A DNA stretch of 64,000 bases, from positions 1,178,001-1,242,000 of the forward strand of contig JAYJMM010000101.1 in the NCBI GenBank assembly GCA_037349105.1, in the 5' to 3' direction. This DNA comes from Limnomonas spitsbergensis. Taxonomy: Eukaryota; Chlorophyta; Chlorophyceae; Chlamydomonadales. A program made the position numbers and the translations under genes. Under the pieces are notes generated by a model, which had not been told where the DNA came from, did no database searches, and was given only the letters and a program-made list of their open reading frames with translations. Numbering within the stretch: position 1 is the first letter of the stretch; every line of letters starts with the position of its first letter. Positions 46,001 to 57,900 of the stretch are shown piece by piece.

Positions 46001-49000
46001 TGGGGGGGCTGGTGCTTGAAACCGGAGGAGATTCAGCAGCCGGAGATCAGTAGACACAGGTGCGTGTCGCTGTTTATTTGAAGGTTGCTTCAGCTTCTAT
46101 TTTGAGGGGTACTTCATTTTACTATCTTTAGGGGTGTTTTAGGTATTATTATCTACATTACGGCCTGCAGCCGGGGGGCCCTGGTGCCTGAGGCCTGAGG
46201 AGATTCAGCAGCTGGAGATCAGCAGCCACAGGTGCTGTGCCACTATTTATTTGAAGGATGCTGCAGCTTCCATTAAGCTACATCACGGCATGCAGCGGGG
46301 GGGGGGGCCTGGTGCCTGCAGCCGCAGGAGATCCAGCAGCTGGAGATCCGCAGTCACAGGTGCGTGCCACTATTTATTGAAGGGTGCTTCAGCTTCTATG
46401 AAGCTATATCATGGTCTGCAGACGGAGGGGGGGTGGGGGTCTGGTGCCTGAAGCCTGAGGAGATTCAGCAGCTGGAGACCAGCAGTCACAGGTGTGTGCC
46501 ACTGTCTACTCGAAGGGTGCTTCAGCTACTGTTTTCATGGGTGCTTCAGGTATTATTTCAAAGGTGCTTCATAAACTATTTTGAAGGGTGCTTCAGCTTC
46601 TATGAAGCTACATCACGGGCTGAAGCCGGAGGGGGGATGGGGGTCTGGTGCCTGAAGCCGGAGGAGATTCAGCAGCTGGAGACCAGCAGCCACAGGTGTG
46701 TGCCACTGTCTACTCGAAGGGTGCTTCAGCTACTGTTTTCCTGGTTGCTTCAGCCTCTGTTAAGCTACATCATGGCCTGAAGCCGGTGAGGCCTGGTGCA
46801 GGAAGCCCTGCTGCTTTGGACACCAGCCATAGGCTAGTGAAGGTTTAGTCCCCATCGGCCTAGCGGTGGCTGCCCTGCTGCCTGCCTTTGGTGGTCCGGT
46901 GTGCGCATCGCTTCACTAAGACATGAGTGTTATGCGTGTGTGCCGATCATCTTGACACTTCCTTTTGTGTCTGGCATGTGCACAATGCACATGGTTGTCA
47001 TGTACAGGACACCCTCGTCTTGTTTAGGGATATCAGCCTGGCCTGATTGTGGGCCATGCCCCCTCTTGCTTGCGTACTTTCAAATGCCGTGGGCCAAATG
47101 CTGTGCCATTGCGCCGTATTTCATCTATTGTGTACGTAATTGGTAAAAGTAGCTGAATTTGCCTTGGAATTACGGTGACTGGAACTCAGCTACGTAATAC
47201 AGCCACCGTAATCGGCACAGCACTGATAATAATACGTACAGTGGAGTTGTGTTTTCCGTCACAATTTTCCAGATCCACAATTTCTGTCAATTTCCGTCAA
47301 TATCCTAGATTCACAATATCCGTCAATTTCCTGGATTTCCGTTTCCCGTCATAGTTCCCCCCTAGATTTGCATGTCAGGCGAATCTAGGCTAGGCCGGAC
47401 TAATACATGATCAGTTGATCACTTCAATCCATGATCAGTTGATCACTTGGAGCATGCCATGCGAGCTTCCTTCTTTTCGTATTGGCCTGACACAAATTTG
47501 AATCTGCCCTTCACAGGCCGAACATCTGCACCGCCATTTTTATCTTTATGTGACCAACATTTTACTTTGTACATGCCCGTCATAAATTCAAAATCCGCCC
47601 TTCGCAGGCTGATTTTCTAAATCGCCATGATCGGTTGATCACTTCAATCGTCATGTGAGCAACATTTTATTTTGTATTTGCCCGCGAGTTTGCCCGTTAT
47701 AAATTTAAAATCCGCCTTTCGCAGGCCGAACTTCTGCATGGCCACGATCAGTTGATCACTTCAATCGTCATGTAAGCAGCATATTAATCTGTATTTGCCC
47801 GTCATCAATTTAAAATCCGCCCTTTTCAGGCCGAACTTCTGCATCGCCATGATCACGCGGATCGTCACAAGGGCCGGCATGCCCACTGAGCTTGTGCTGC
47901 GGGTGGATGAGAACATCAGCAAGCTTCTGCAGTCAGTCAGTGCGTGCGAAAGGTGTGAACAAGAGTGTCACAGGGTGGGACCAGCCCTGATGCATGCTGT
48001 ACGATTGTGGGGTGTCAGGAGAGCCTATATGTGGTGTGAACAAGAGTGTCAAAGGGTGGGACCAGCCCTGATGCCTGCTGTACAATTGTGGGGTGTCAGG
48101 AGAGCCTATATCTGGTGTCAGCGTCACTCTTGGTACAGGAAGTAAGAAAGTCACGTGGTGTGTGGCCCGCATTGGACTTGCTTATTAGTGCAGGAAGACA
48201 TTAAGCTAGGTGGGGCGTCGACTGCATGGCTGGCAGGAGACGTACCTTGGGGACCTCACGTGGGAGGTAAGGGGAGAGTTCAGCTTATCTTAGGAATAAG
48301 GGGAGAGTTCAGCTTTGAGCCTTTGGCGGAGGTCTGATCCCCGCCTTTGCTCTCTCGTGCAACCCTGTGTGCTTATTTTAGTTTGCACGTGATCACGTTT
48401 GGCCGGCCGATGGGCATGCTGCTCCTGGTCGTCGGCTATGAGGACATAGCACATCTTTGAGGCCGTGAGTAGAACATCATGGAGGATGGCAGAAACAGGC
48501 TGCTGCTGTGGCATGCTGCTGCTCACGTTGTGCTGGCCCCCAGCCTCTGCCCCTCCCCCCACAGTCGAAATTTGCCCCCCCCCCCCCCCCCCTCCAGCCA
48601 CGCCCACTCCCGGCAGGCCGTAGCCGTCGATTCTTATTCAGTTGTGCATCTGGGTGGAATTTCGATTGGGTGGAACGTGTTGTGCTGTCTTTCCAGATTG
48701 CATTTCCAGTGCAAAGCTTGTCGGGGGTTTCAAAACGCTTAGCTAGCAACTGCGACATATCTCCTGGTGACCTTTGATTCTGAGGATTTTGAGCCTGGCC
48801 ACAAGCGGGGTCGCCAGCCAGAGGCCGGAGTGTAGCTGACATGAAGCTGAGCCACGAAAAAAATAAGCACTGCACCTGGCCTTCATTTCCTCCACAGGAT
48901 CATCAACACACCCATTCCGGTTTCATACACCCGACACACCTCGAGATTCTTGGTGAGAGGGATTCAAATACTGGCGCACAAATGTAGCCAAGTTCTTGGT

Positions 49001-50442
49001 GACAGGGATTCAAATACTGGCGCACAAATGTAGCCAAGTTCTTGGTGACAGGGATTCAAATACTGGCGCACAAATGTAGCCAAGTTCTTGGTGACAGGGA
49101 TTCAAATACTGGCGCACAAATGTAGCCAAGTTCTTGGTGACAGGGATTCAAATCCCCTGCTCCTGCTCGCCTTTTCTCAGCTGACAACGAGGGCCACGAG
49201 CGAACCTGTTTTGTGTTGTCTCTGACGACCGGTGGATGTGGATCCCTGATCCTGGCTGGATCTAGAATCTCCTGATCCTGGCTGGATCGAGATGCTCCTG
49301 ATCCTGGATAGATCTAGAATCTCCTGAGCCTGGATGGATCTAGAATATCCTGATCCTGGATGGATCTATAAGCTCCTGATCCTGGATGGATCTATAAGCT
49401 CCTGATCCTGGATGGATCTAGAAGCTCCTGATCCTGGATGGATCTTGAAGCTTCAACCTCTTGTGCCTTTGGCCCTGCTGTGCCACTGCTGCCCCGAGCT
49501 GTGCCCTGCTGTGCTGCTGCTGTACCCTGGGCATCTTCGTCGGTGTCAGTGACATCGACTATTTTATGTGACAGGGCCTTTCCTACGTGTATTGTGTGAT
49601 CCCTTTCTGCTGCATATCCCCTTGTTGTGCAGATGGTCTGGCTCAGCTGCCTACCCTTCTCTTTGTGGCACTACTGCGGCTGGGCCATGGTACCGATTGC
49701 CGGGCTGATCAGCTTTGTGCTGCTGGGCATTGAGGAGATTGGAGTCTACATTGAGGAGCCCTTTTCTTTACTGCCTCTGGAGAACCTGAGCGACAAGCTG
49801 ACGGACAGCGTGAAAGGTGTGTGGGTGGGCGGCATTGTTTGCCTCAGTGCGCACTGGATGAGCTGGCGGGACGTTAGGCAGCTGCCTTTGGGCCATTGGG
49901 GATCAAAAACTAGGCTGTAGGCCCTGGCAAAGGGGCTTGCTGTGTCAGGTGGCCATATGTCCTTCTGTGATGTAGCCAAAGTAGCTGATTCACCTGTTTG
50001 TAGCTGAAATGTGCAGCAGGTGAATCACCCTAAATAACCAGTCGTGCTAGATGCAGGCTCCGTAACTGGCAAAGTCAATAGGCTGGTTAGCAGGCAGGCA
50101 GGCAGGCAGCTCTGGTTTATCTGTTTATCTTTTGGGGGCGTTCTTAACCGTTTTGGGTGTGCAGGCCCCACATGCTTCTCCTGGCATGCCCTGTAGTCTG
50201 TCAAACAAATGGATTTTGAAATCCGAGTCAGGGCTGAGAATGGATTTTGAAATCCGAGTCAGGGCTGAGAATCTCACAGGGTCAAAAGCTGACGATTGCC
50301 TTCTCGCTTGCCACCAAAGCCCTTTTTAAATGTGCATTGTGACTCTCTGATTGCAGACATGATATCTGAGCACAAACGGATAGAGGCATACGCCGCTGCG
50401 TTCGACAAACAGCAACAGCATGCAACATCCACGTCTGGCTAG
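43044..50442 (+). CDS. Bestrophin-like anion channel (UPF0187/VCCN1-type), 377 residues, complete
   Basis: Exons: 43044-43217, 43307-43350, 43443-43531, 43685-43761, 44523-44645, 45627-45805, 47830-47952, 48898-48952, 49633-49816, 50357-50442 (TAG); 1134 nt with every phase consistent. The first in-frame ATG is 43044. Residues 1-58 are Ser/Arg-rich and transit-peptide-like, suggesting a chloroplast location (inference). Family blocks in order: WRRHRSSTRFIRHL, YFNHF, SFALSLLLVFRTNASYARWQ, HRPNFC, VDENISKLLQSVSACER, NTPIPVSYTRHTSRF, then IEEIGVYIEEPFSLLPLE around residues 323-340. Land-plant VCCN1 and algal BST proteins of this family carry chloride or bicarbonate across the thylakoid membrane; which applies here is not decidable. 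Two introns (after 43350 and 44645) have GC donors. Exons 4, 6, 7 and 8 are followed by tandem copies of their own donor junctions. Confidence 0.93.
43745..43965 (+). repeat. Copies of the donor junction of bestrophin exon 43685-43761
   Basis: The exon end 'attgagcccatgcag|gtagg' is followed by degenerate copies 'agagcccatgca..' at about 43778, 43790, 43855, 43900 and 43938, spaced by 'ttggccataaat' / 'atggtcatatag' words. Confidence 0.85.
45020..45125 (-). repeat. Dispersed repeat family 2, copy at 45.0 kb
   Basis: The reverse complement reads 'aggtttggtccgcattggc' and 'gcagtggtggctgcccagc', matching 31160-31262 and 46790-46895. Confidence 0.6.
45430..45545 (-). repeat. Dispersed repeat family 2, copy at 45.4 kb
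   Basis: The reverse complement reads 'ggtcaaggcttggatctcaa' and 'cagcccagtggtggctgcct', collinear with the copy at 45020-45125 about 400 bp away. Confidence 0.6.
45760..46785 (+). repeat. About six further copies of the donor junction of bestrophin exon 45627-45805
   Basis: The exon end 'ccggaggagattcagcagct' plus 'ggagatcagcagacacag|gtgcgtg' recurs near 45893, 46022, 46195, 46325, 46455 and 46660. Each has an intact or near-intact GT donor and the downstream 'actgtttatttgaaggatg' and 'gcttcagct' sequence. Confidence 0.95.
46790..46895 (+). repeat. Dispersed repeat family 2, copy at 46.8 kb
   Basis: 'aggtttagtccccatcggcc' plus 'tagcggtggctgccctgc', matching 31160-31262. Confidence 0.6.
47505..47850 (+). 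repeat. Four copies of the acceptor + start of bestrophin exon 47830-47952
   Basis: 'ccctt..caggccgaacttct' plus 'gcatcgccatgatca' occurs at about 47508, 47599, 47715 and 47821 (the used site). The intervening 'tgatcagttgatcacttcaa' is palindromic (tgatcagttgatca) and also repeats at 47408 and 47430. Confidence 0.93.
47950..48130 (+). repeat. About 85-bp duplication starting at the donor of exon 47830-47952
   Basis: 'gtgtgaacaagagtgtcaca' at 47953 recurs as 'gtgtgaacaagagtgtcaaa' at about 48035, with the following ggtgggaccagccctgatgc and ggggtgtcaggagagcctat also repeated. Confidence 0.93.
48940..49160 (+). repeat. Five copies of the donor junction of bestrophin exon 48898-48952
   Basis: The exon end 'agattcttg|gtgaga' becomes a 47-49 bp unit 'caagttcttg|gtgacaggga' plus 'ttcaaatactggcgcacaaatg', repeated almost perfectly. 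Confidence 0.95.
49240..49455 (+). repeat. About 28-bp array upstream of bestrophin exon 49633-49816
   Basis: Seven to eight units of 'ctcctgatcctggatggatc' plus 'tagaag'. Not obviously junction-derived. Confidence 0.9.
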
Positions 50443-51740
50443 GGACAATGGCTGACAGGGACTCGCTGACCAGCGTCTGGTCGGCCGACTTATTGACGCA
50501 GCTACATCGTAGGTATCGCTCTGTCTGTGTCTTGTTGCAGCTGCTCCAGGTTGGTATGTGCAACTCCCACTGTCTTTTCTGTGGCGCACTGTCGACATCA
50601 ACACTGCAGAGATGATGAGAACTATGGTCTGCTTTCAGTTGTTGCGTGGTTTCCGTCATTTCTCGTAGACATCATATGGCTTGCCTCGGACGCGCAGTAT
50701 TGGTATTAGGAAATCTGATGACTAGCTGGAGAATGTATGCAATCAAAGTCGTGTGTGATGCTGAGGAAGTCATGAATAGGAAGCGCAGGCCACCTTTTCC
50801 AGGACCTGAGCTCGACATCCGGCCATTCTTGTTGCTCTGCATTTGATGTGTACCCGCTGTATAACATGTCTAAGATTAATATGTTACATTGGTTTGCATT
50901 CAATTCATTGGGTGCCAAGAACATGTTTGGGACTTTTACCAGTCCCTGTTTACCAGCACACCAGTTCAGGTATTATATTAGTTGGTGGAAACTGGCATTA
51001 CGGCGGTATTATGGACCTTAGGGTGCCTTACAGACTGCAATTGGGCCACACATGTAAATTCGTGAGTTGCTCGGTCACTTCCACGTTTCTGCTTGTCTCG
51101 ATGGAGGCTAAAATGCAGCACCTCTTCGTAAAACCATGTGTGTCACTACCCACCAATCAAGCCACCACATCACTATTGACGGCATCCCAAGAAGATGCCA
51201 TGTCTCAGCCCCATACCGGAACACTCCGTCTGTGAATGATGTCAGGTCTCTGGGCCCAAATGAAGCAACGACTCGGCCGCATCGTCGTTCAACTGTCAAG
51301 CTGGAAACTAAAGGAAGAGGGGGGAATAAAGCAAAATCAGAAGATCCCCAAAACAATCAGAAAGGGGCCCCTCTTAAGGTGTCAGCCGCTTGCGTTTTGC
51401 TTTCATTTTGCAGGTCAAGGGGGGGCTTGATTTACAAGACCTTCATGGGATGACTGTCCTCTTGATTAGCGAGAGTCTGATCTCTGGTCTCCAGTACGAT
51501 TTTTATTTATCATCGTTGAAATAAACTGAAATTAATACTCACTTCCAGAAGTTTCACAGACTCATCTCTGGCAATGATTTATGCACACAGTTCACACTTG
51601 TGAAACATAACGCATCAAACAGGTTCCAACATAATTTGCGGTTGAGCCTTCTTGTGCATGGCCCAGAGATGTAACGTAATTGACACAGAATTTGCAGGTT
51701 TCACTTAAAAACTTCTGTATATATTCTCAATTTCATAGGC
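50443..51740. other. 3' flank of the bestrophin gene
   Basis: AT-richer DNA with a TGTAA word at about 51053 that could serve polyadenylation. Several short open frames occur but no recognisable domain. Confidence 0.5.
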
Positions 51741-52900
51741 GGTGTCGAACAGAACTCTGCAGCTACCACATGACCCCCGAGTTGGCAGCAAAGGCAGGCA
51801 GCCCCTCAGCCTGGCGCAAGTGCTGAAGTAGGCTGGACTGTATCCTGCTCCGAAGACAGTGTGGCGGCCGAAGGTGACCGGTGGCCCACACCATATCTCT
51901 GTAGTTGGCCGCAGGCGCTGCATAGATAGCTGCTAGTCGGATGCGCATCGGCAGATGATGCCTCAAACGCACCCTGGCGGCCATGTGGCTAACACAATGC
52001 ATCGCGGTAGCCAGAGGCGCCTCTCTACCTTGAATGGCTTTCCTCATTCTGCCGCTTTCGTGCGTAATTTGAATTATTGGACAAGCTTCAGCACTGTCCT
52101 ATCCGAGCCGTAGAAACATACGCTTGCTGCTGGCGTTGCGCAGCTAAGCGGCTGCTAAACTCCAAAATCTCTGCCTTGCTGACGTTGAGGAGCAATTTGA
52201 CCGCCGCATATTCATGCAGGGCATCTAGCATGCGCTGCAGCCCTGCCGGGCTGCTGGCCAGTATGGAGAGATCATCCACACACAAGGGGCACCTGAGTCG
52301 CCACCCTGCCCCCAGCGCAACGCCCTCTGCTGGGCATTGAGTGGGCATTGGGCTGCGATCTTGCCCGGCAGGTCGCTGATATAGAGGCTGACGAGGAGGG
52401 GGCCGAGGGGGCAGTCCTGCGTGATACCACGGGTGCAAGGCCAGTGCTTTAAGGGCCATCTGTAAGCGTTTATACAGCACCGCTATATACTTATATAGCG
52501 CTTGTATAGCGCGGCACATGCCTGATGGCATGTGAAGGTGCTCTGACAGATGCCAGAGCTACTCCTGTGGCACAATCATAGGCCTTGGTGAAGTCCACAA
52601 AGGCCACTTGCAGCTTGCCACGGCCTTTGGCTGACCGCTGTGCATGGACTGCATGCCTCAAGAGGCAAGCAGCCTGAAGCGTGCTACGGCGCCGCTGAAA
52701 TCCAAACTGCTCAGGAGGGATATGCGCGTCGAAGCGCGCCCACTGATCAGTGATGGCGGTGAGCATATGCTAGCATACAGCCGGTACAGCACGCTGGTGA
52801 TGGCAATGGGCCGGTAGTTACCAGGGTCAAGGTGTTGCAGTCCTGTAGAGGTCGAGGTCTGGGGGCACCTGCAGGTGTCTGTATGGACCATCGATCGGAT
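51740..52900 (-). pseudogene. LINE-type (non-LTR) reverse transcriptase fragment
   Basis: Read on the - strand from about 52870: DPGNYRPIAITSVLYRLYA, then EQFGFQRRRSTLQAACLL and VAFVDFTKAYD (RT motifs typical of non-LTR elements), then CPLCVDDLSILAS (the Y/FxDD box, here CVDD) and LNVSKAEILEF. A tail MRIRLAAIYAAPAANYRDMV follows. The pieces lie in different frames, so there are several frameshifts. The endonuclease is absent and the element is 5' truncated at about 52900. Dead copy. Confidence 0.85.
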
Positions 52901-54989
52901 TGACTGGGCACGGGATCAGCCAGTCAGCAATGAGCATCCGTGTCAGCTTTTACATATAGGGCACATAACTACAAAATGTCGTTACTCGCAAGCATGTGCG
53001 TGACATTCCTGCCTTCATGCTGCTGCTTTTGTGTAGCTCTGCAGATGGGTAGCAGTGCCTCAGTCTCGTAGAGCATGAACAACATCTACCAGGAGTTTCA
53101 TCAGTTCTGACAGTTGCCTCAGCCCCTGACTGAAAACTGAGCTTGCGCGTGCCTGCCTTGGGCGACCTGGGCGGTCCCTCCTCACCCAGCAGCAACTTGA
53201 GCATGCATGCACCTACACGTCACTCAAGACTTTGTGTGCCCTTGGTTGCACCAATGCCCTCAGCCTAGAACCCATGACCTCTATACATCGCTTAGGGGAT
53301 ACGGGGGCCATCAGTCCAGACAACTGAACATACGTTATGCACCCCACCAGTGCTTATTTTAAGGATTTAGAAAAACCTTCATCTTGTAGTGCCAGCGTTT
53401 TTTCTTCTAAAAGCTCAGATTTATAGTGAATCCGAGGCGAAGCCTCGGTGGGGTGTGTGTGGGGGGTGCTGGAGCCCCCCCGCCACGTGCCAAAAGGTGT
53501 AACTGACATATATATGTTCACATTTACGACTTATTACCCCCCAAATCCAATTAAGTTTTTAACTTTGTGTGTTATGTGCAGCCGACGCCATATGCACTGC
53601 TGGTTGACACTTCAATTCGTTTTCACAGTCCTCCCATTCATCCGTCTTGGGGTTGCTTGTGGGAAGAACGGGATCGCTTTGGGAATTCTACACGATGACT
53701 TTTAATATGAACATGTAAACAAGTACAAGACTAATGTGTGAAAGAAAGCGTACAAAGAGCGAACCAGGCATTTCTCAAGTATTCGTTGTACGTGTACACA
53801 TCTTAACCTAAAAAGGCGAGCAGCATCATCACGCGCCGTGTTGTCATACGTCATGACAATGCTGCCTATAGATGACTCGTGCGGTTTTGTTCCGCATTCT
53901 CATAAGAAAAGGCACATGCCAGCTTCACATTAAACACCATGGCAAGGTTTGCTAAGAACAAAAGGGAGCATTTAACATAGCAATTTGCGTAAGAATTAGA
54001 AAGTAAAAAATACCACAAGTCTGGTGACCACCTTCAAAGCTCCCCCTAACCTTCCCGCTAACATTCAGTGACAAATACTCTCCGAGTGTAGCGCCTGATC
54101 ACTTTTTTGTTCGGCTGCAACACCGAGTCAACAGCACTACAGCAGCTTGAGAAAATTGTTTCCGCACAAGCAAGACGGTAAACAACATTGCTCGCATGCT
54201 CCAATGAAGCAAAGCCACAAGTGTTGTCAGAAGGTCTTATTAAATATCCCGAAAAACCCAAAGAAAAGCAATGAGAAAAGGAAGTTCCGAAATGCATTTC
54301 GAAATTGATGCGTCCATTCGTCATTGTTGCTAGCTAGGGTGGGGGTGCAGACAGAAATATCCCCCCCCGGAAAACATACAATACTTGCTATGTATACACC
54401 CTGTTATTTGTAATCAATCCCTTCTAGGATAAGGGTGTCGTCCAATTAATCTCCTGCAATCTTATAAAGTTCTGGAGGTGAAGGCCACCAGTCTTGGAAC
54501 GACAAATTTTCAAGCCTGTGTTAAAAAAAATTCAAACATCAAAAGTTTTCAAAGTGAAACGTAGCTTAATTGAAATGCCGTGACGGACTCCCATCCCATG
54601 CACAAGCTATGAGGTAATTCCCTGTTAGGAATACGGAAGCTAAATCAGTGCGCGTGATTTCAACTTTAAATTAGTATGTGTTAAAGGGTGTGGATGAATT
54701 TGGCTGCAGGCTGGCCTTCAACACCTCCACCATAAAAAGCGTCGTGCCTCTGAGGCACACCTCCCCCCTCAAGTCTTCCCCTCCTTCTTCTTCACCACCT
54801 GCCTTCAGTTTCTTTTTCTCCCAACCAGACACTTGGGCGCCCACGCAGCCAAGCCTAAATGAGCAGGAGCCAAAGGCGTCATGTCATCGCCTCAACTCCC
54901 CCTTCTTACCACCGGGACCTCCTCAGCCGGCTACAGCCACCCTCTAGTCCTCATCCCTCACCCCTCATCATCCCTCCCCCCTTGTGTCC
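52901..54989. other. Intergenic region with two GC-rich hairpins
   Basis: Mostly AT-rich and without a recognisable gene. CCGAGGCgaaGCCTCGG (53432-53448) is a perfect 7-bp stem with a 3-base loop, followed at 53461-53480 by GGGGGgtgctggagCCCCC-type pairing. 54058-54324 is open on the - strand without known motifs. 54750-54990 is CT-rich and is the downstream flank of the - strand membrane protein gene. Confidence 0.5.
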
Positions 54990-57900
54990 TCATCCCTCAT
55001 CGCCTCCCTCTTTTGACGCCTTGAGCTTCCTGACCACCGTCCTGACCAGCGCCCACATGAGCACCCAAGAGGCCGCCAGCTGCACCCCGATCAGCAGCAG
55101 CTCCAGAACCACCATGGAGGTCTGCACCGAGCCGGAGGAGCTGTAGAACTGGAGCGTCAGGATGCAGACACACACACAAGTCTCCAGGCTCGAGGAAAAT
55201 ACTTCCACCACGTACGGCGTCATAGACACCTGCAAGCCAAACAGCAACGTGCTTTTAGTCATGAGAAATGGGTCCAAGGCTTGGGGTCCGTCGAGGTCCG
55301 AGATATGGGTCCGAAATTTTGGGTCAGCCATTTGGGTCAGTTTCAGATCTAAGAAATGGCTCTGAGGCTTTGGGTCAGCCTTTTGGGTCAGCTTAAGGTC
55401 TAAGAAATGGCTCTGAGGCTTTGGGTCAGCCTTTCGGGTCAGTTAAGGTCTAAGAATGGCTCTGAGGCTTTGGGTCAGCCTTTCGGGTCAGTTTAAGGTC
55501 TAAGAATGGCTCTGAGGCTTTGGGTCAGCCTTTCGGGTCAGTTTAAGGTCTAAGAATGGCTCTGAGGCTTTGGGTCAGCCTTTCGGGTCAGTTTAAGGTC
55601 TAAGAATGGCTCTGAGGCTTTGGGTCAGCCTTTCGGGTCAGTTTAAGGTCTAAGAATGGCTCTGAGGCTTTGGGTCAGCCTTTCGGGTCAGTTTAAGGTC
55701 TAAGAATGGCTCTGAGGCTTTGGGTCAGCCTTTTGGGTCAGTTTAAGGTCTAAGAATGGCTCTGAGGCTTTGGGTCAGCCTTTTGGGTCAGCTCAAGGTC
55801 TAAGAATGGCTCTGAGGCTTTGGGTCAGCCTTTTGGGTCAGTTTAAGGTCTAAGAATGGCTCTGAGGCTTTGGGTCAGCCTTTCGGGTCAGTTTAAGATC
55901 TAAGAATGGCTCTGAGGCTTTGGGTCAGCCTTTTGGGTCAGTTTAAGGTCTAAGAATGGCTCTGAGGCTTTGGGTCAGCCTTTTGGGTCAGTTTAAGGTC
56001 TAAGAATGGCTCTGAGGCTTTGGGTCAGCCTTTTGGGTCAGTTTAAGGTCTAAGAATGGCTCTGAGGCTTTGGGTCAGCCTTTCGGGTCAGTTTAAGGTC
56101 TAAGAATGGCTCTGAGGCTTTGGGTCAGCCTTTTGGGTCAGTTTAAGGTCTAAGAATGGCTCTGAGGCTTTGGGTCAGCCTTTTGGGTCAGTTTAAGGTC
56201 TAAGAATGGCTCTGAGGCTTTGGGTCAGCCTTTCGGGTCAGTTTAAGGTCTAAGAATGGCTCTGAGGCTTTGGGTCAGCCTTTTGGGTCAGTTTAAGGTC
56301 TAAGAATGGCTCTGAGGCTTTGGGTCAGCCTTTTGGGTCAGTTTAAGGTCTAAGAATGGCTCTGAGGCTTTGGGTCAGCCTTTCGGGTCAGTTTAAGGTC
56401 TAAGAATGGCTCTGAGGCTTTGGGTCAGCCTTTTGGGTCAGTTTAAGGTCTAAGAATGGCTCTGAGGCTTTGGGTCAGCCTTTTGGGTCAGCTTAAGGTC
56501 TAAGAAACAGGTACTAAGTTAAGGCTGCTAGCAACAGGATGCTGTCACCCCCCCCCCCTCCCCCCTCAATTAATCAATCAAAGCGGCCCGGCCGGGCAGA
56601 AAACACTCTTAGCCCCAAACTGGCATGGGGCCGGCCTAAAACCGCTCACCTGCCTGAGCCATGATAATGGCCCTGGCTGCTTTGTTTCCTGGACCCTCCA
56701 GCCCCCCACAGAGCGTAGCTTCCATTCTTCACTCATTTCTTCATCCCTCTCTTCATTTCTTTCTCACCTGCAGCCTGATGTAGGCCATGGCCCTGGCTGC
56801 GATGTTGCCTGATCCCTCCCACCCCCCACACAGCTTATCTATTGATCTTCCTTTCTTTCTTTCTCACCTGCGGCCTGATGTAGATCAGATACAGTGTATA
56901 CACCAGCTTGGTGGCCAGAAGCGCGCTGTTGATGCCGATCGCCCCTGTCGAGCCCGGCTGCATCCCTGCGCCCTGTTGAACGCCCACCAGCACACCACAC
57001 ACCGCCGCCTCCACAAGGATTGCGATGAAGAACGTCGTTGACAGCATGTCGGTGGTCCGGTGATCCTCAAAGAGAGGGCCCAGGCGATCCTGGAGGGAGG
57101 GTTTTGTGAAGGGGCATGAGGGTTCAGGGTTAAGACGATCCTGGAGAGAGGGTTTGTGAAGGGGCAAGAGGGTGCAGGGTTAAGACGATCCTGGAGGGAG
57201 GGTTTGGAAAGGGGCATGAGGGTTCAGGGTTTAAACTTTCCTGGAAGGAGGGTTTGATAAGGGGCACGAGGGTTCAGGGTTGAGACGGTCCTGGAGGGAG
57301 GGTTTGTGAAGGGGCATGAGGGTTCAGGGTTAAGAACGATCCTGGAGGGAGGGTTTGATAAGGGGCATGAGGGTTCGGGGTTTAAACGATCCTGGAGGGA
57401 GGGTTTGAAAAGGGGCATGAGGGTTCAGGGTTAAGACGGTCATGAAGGGAGGGTTTGGGAAGGGGCATGAGGGTTCAGGGTTAAGACGATCCTGGAGGGA
57501 GGGTTTGGGAAGGGGCATGAGGGTTCAGGGTTAAGGCGATCCTGGAGGGAGGGTCGGGAGGGTGCAGGATTTAGTCAATCCTAGACAGAGGGCCTGGAGG
57601 TTTTAGGGTTGAGACAATCCTGGAGGGAGGGCCGGGGGGTCAGAGTTCAGGGTGAAGGGTTAAGACGATCCTGGAGGGGGGGTCGGAGGGTATTAGGGTT
57701 TAGGGTTTCGACGATCCCGAACCTTCCTATCAGTGTGGAGTCTTCTCACCTTGAGTTGCACCTTGGCCAGGTCTAGCTTTAAATCCTGATCCAAAATTCC
57801 AGCAGCGGGCAGAACAGCTGATGCTCCCTCTTGGTTGTCAGATCCGTCCACTGGCTGTGGCAGATCTAGATCCAGACCCAACATCCTGCGATCCAACGCC

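Noticed and set aside
54678..55146. + strand open frames of about 90 codons rich in Ser/Pro
   Set aside because: CT-rich 3' flank and antisense of the last exon of the - strand membrane protein gene.
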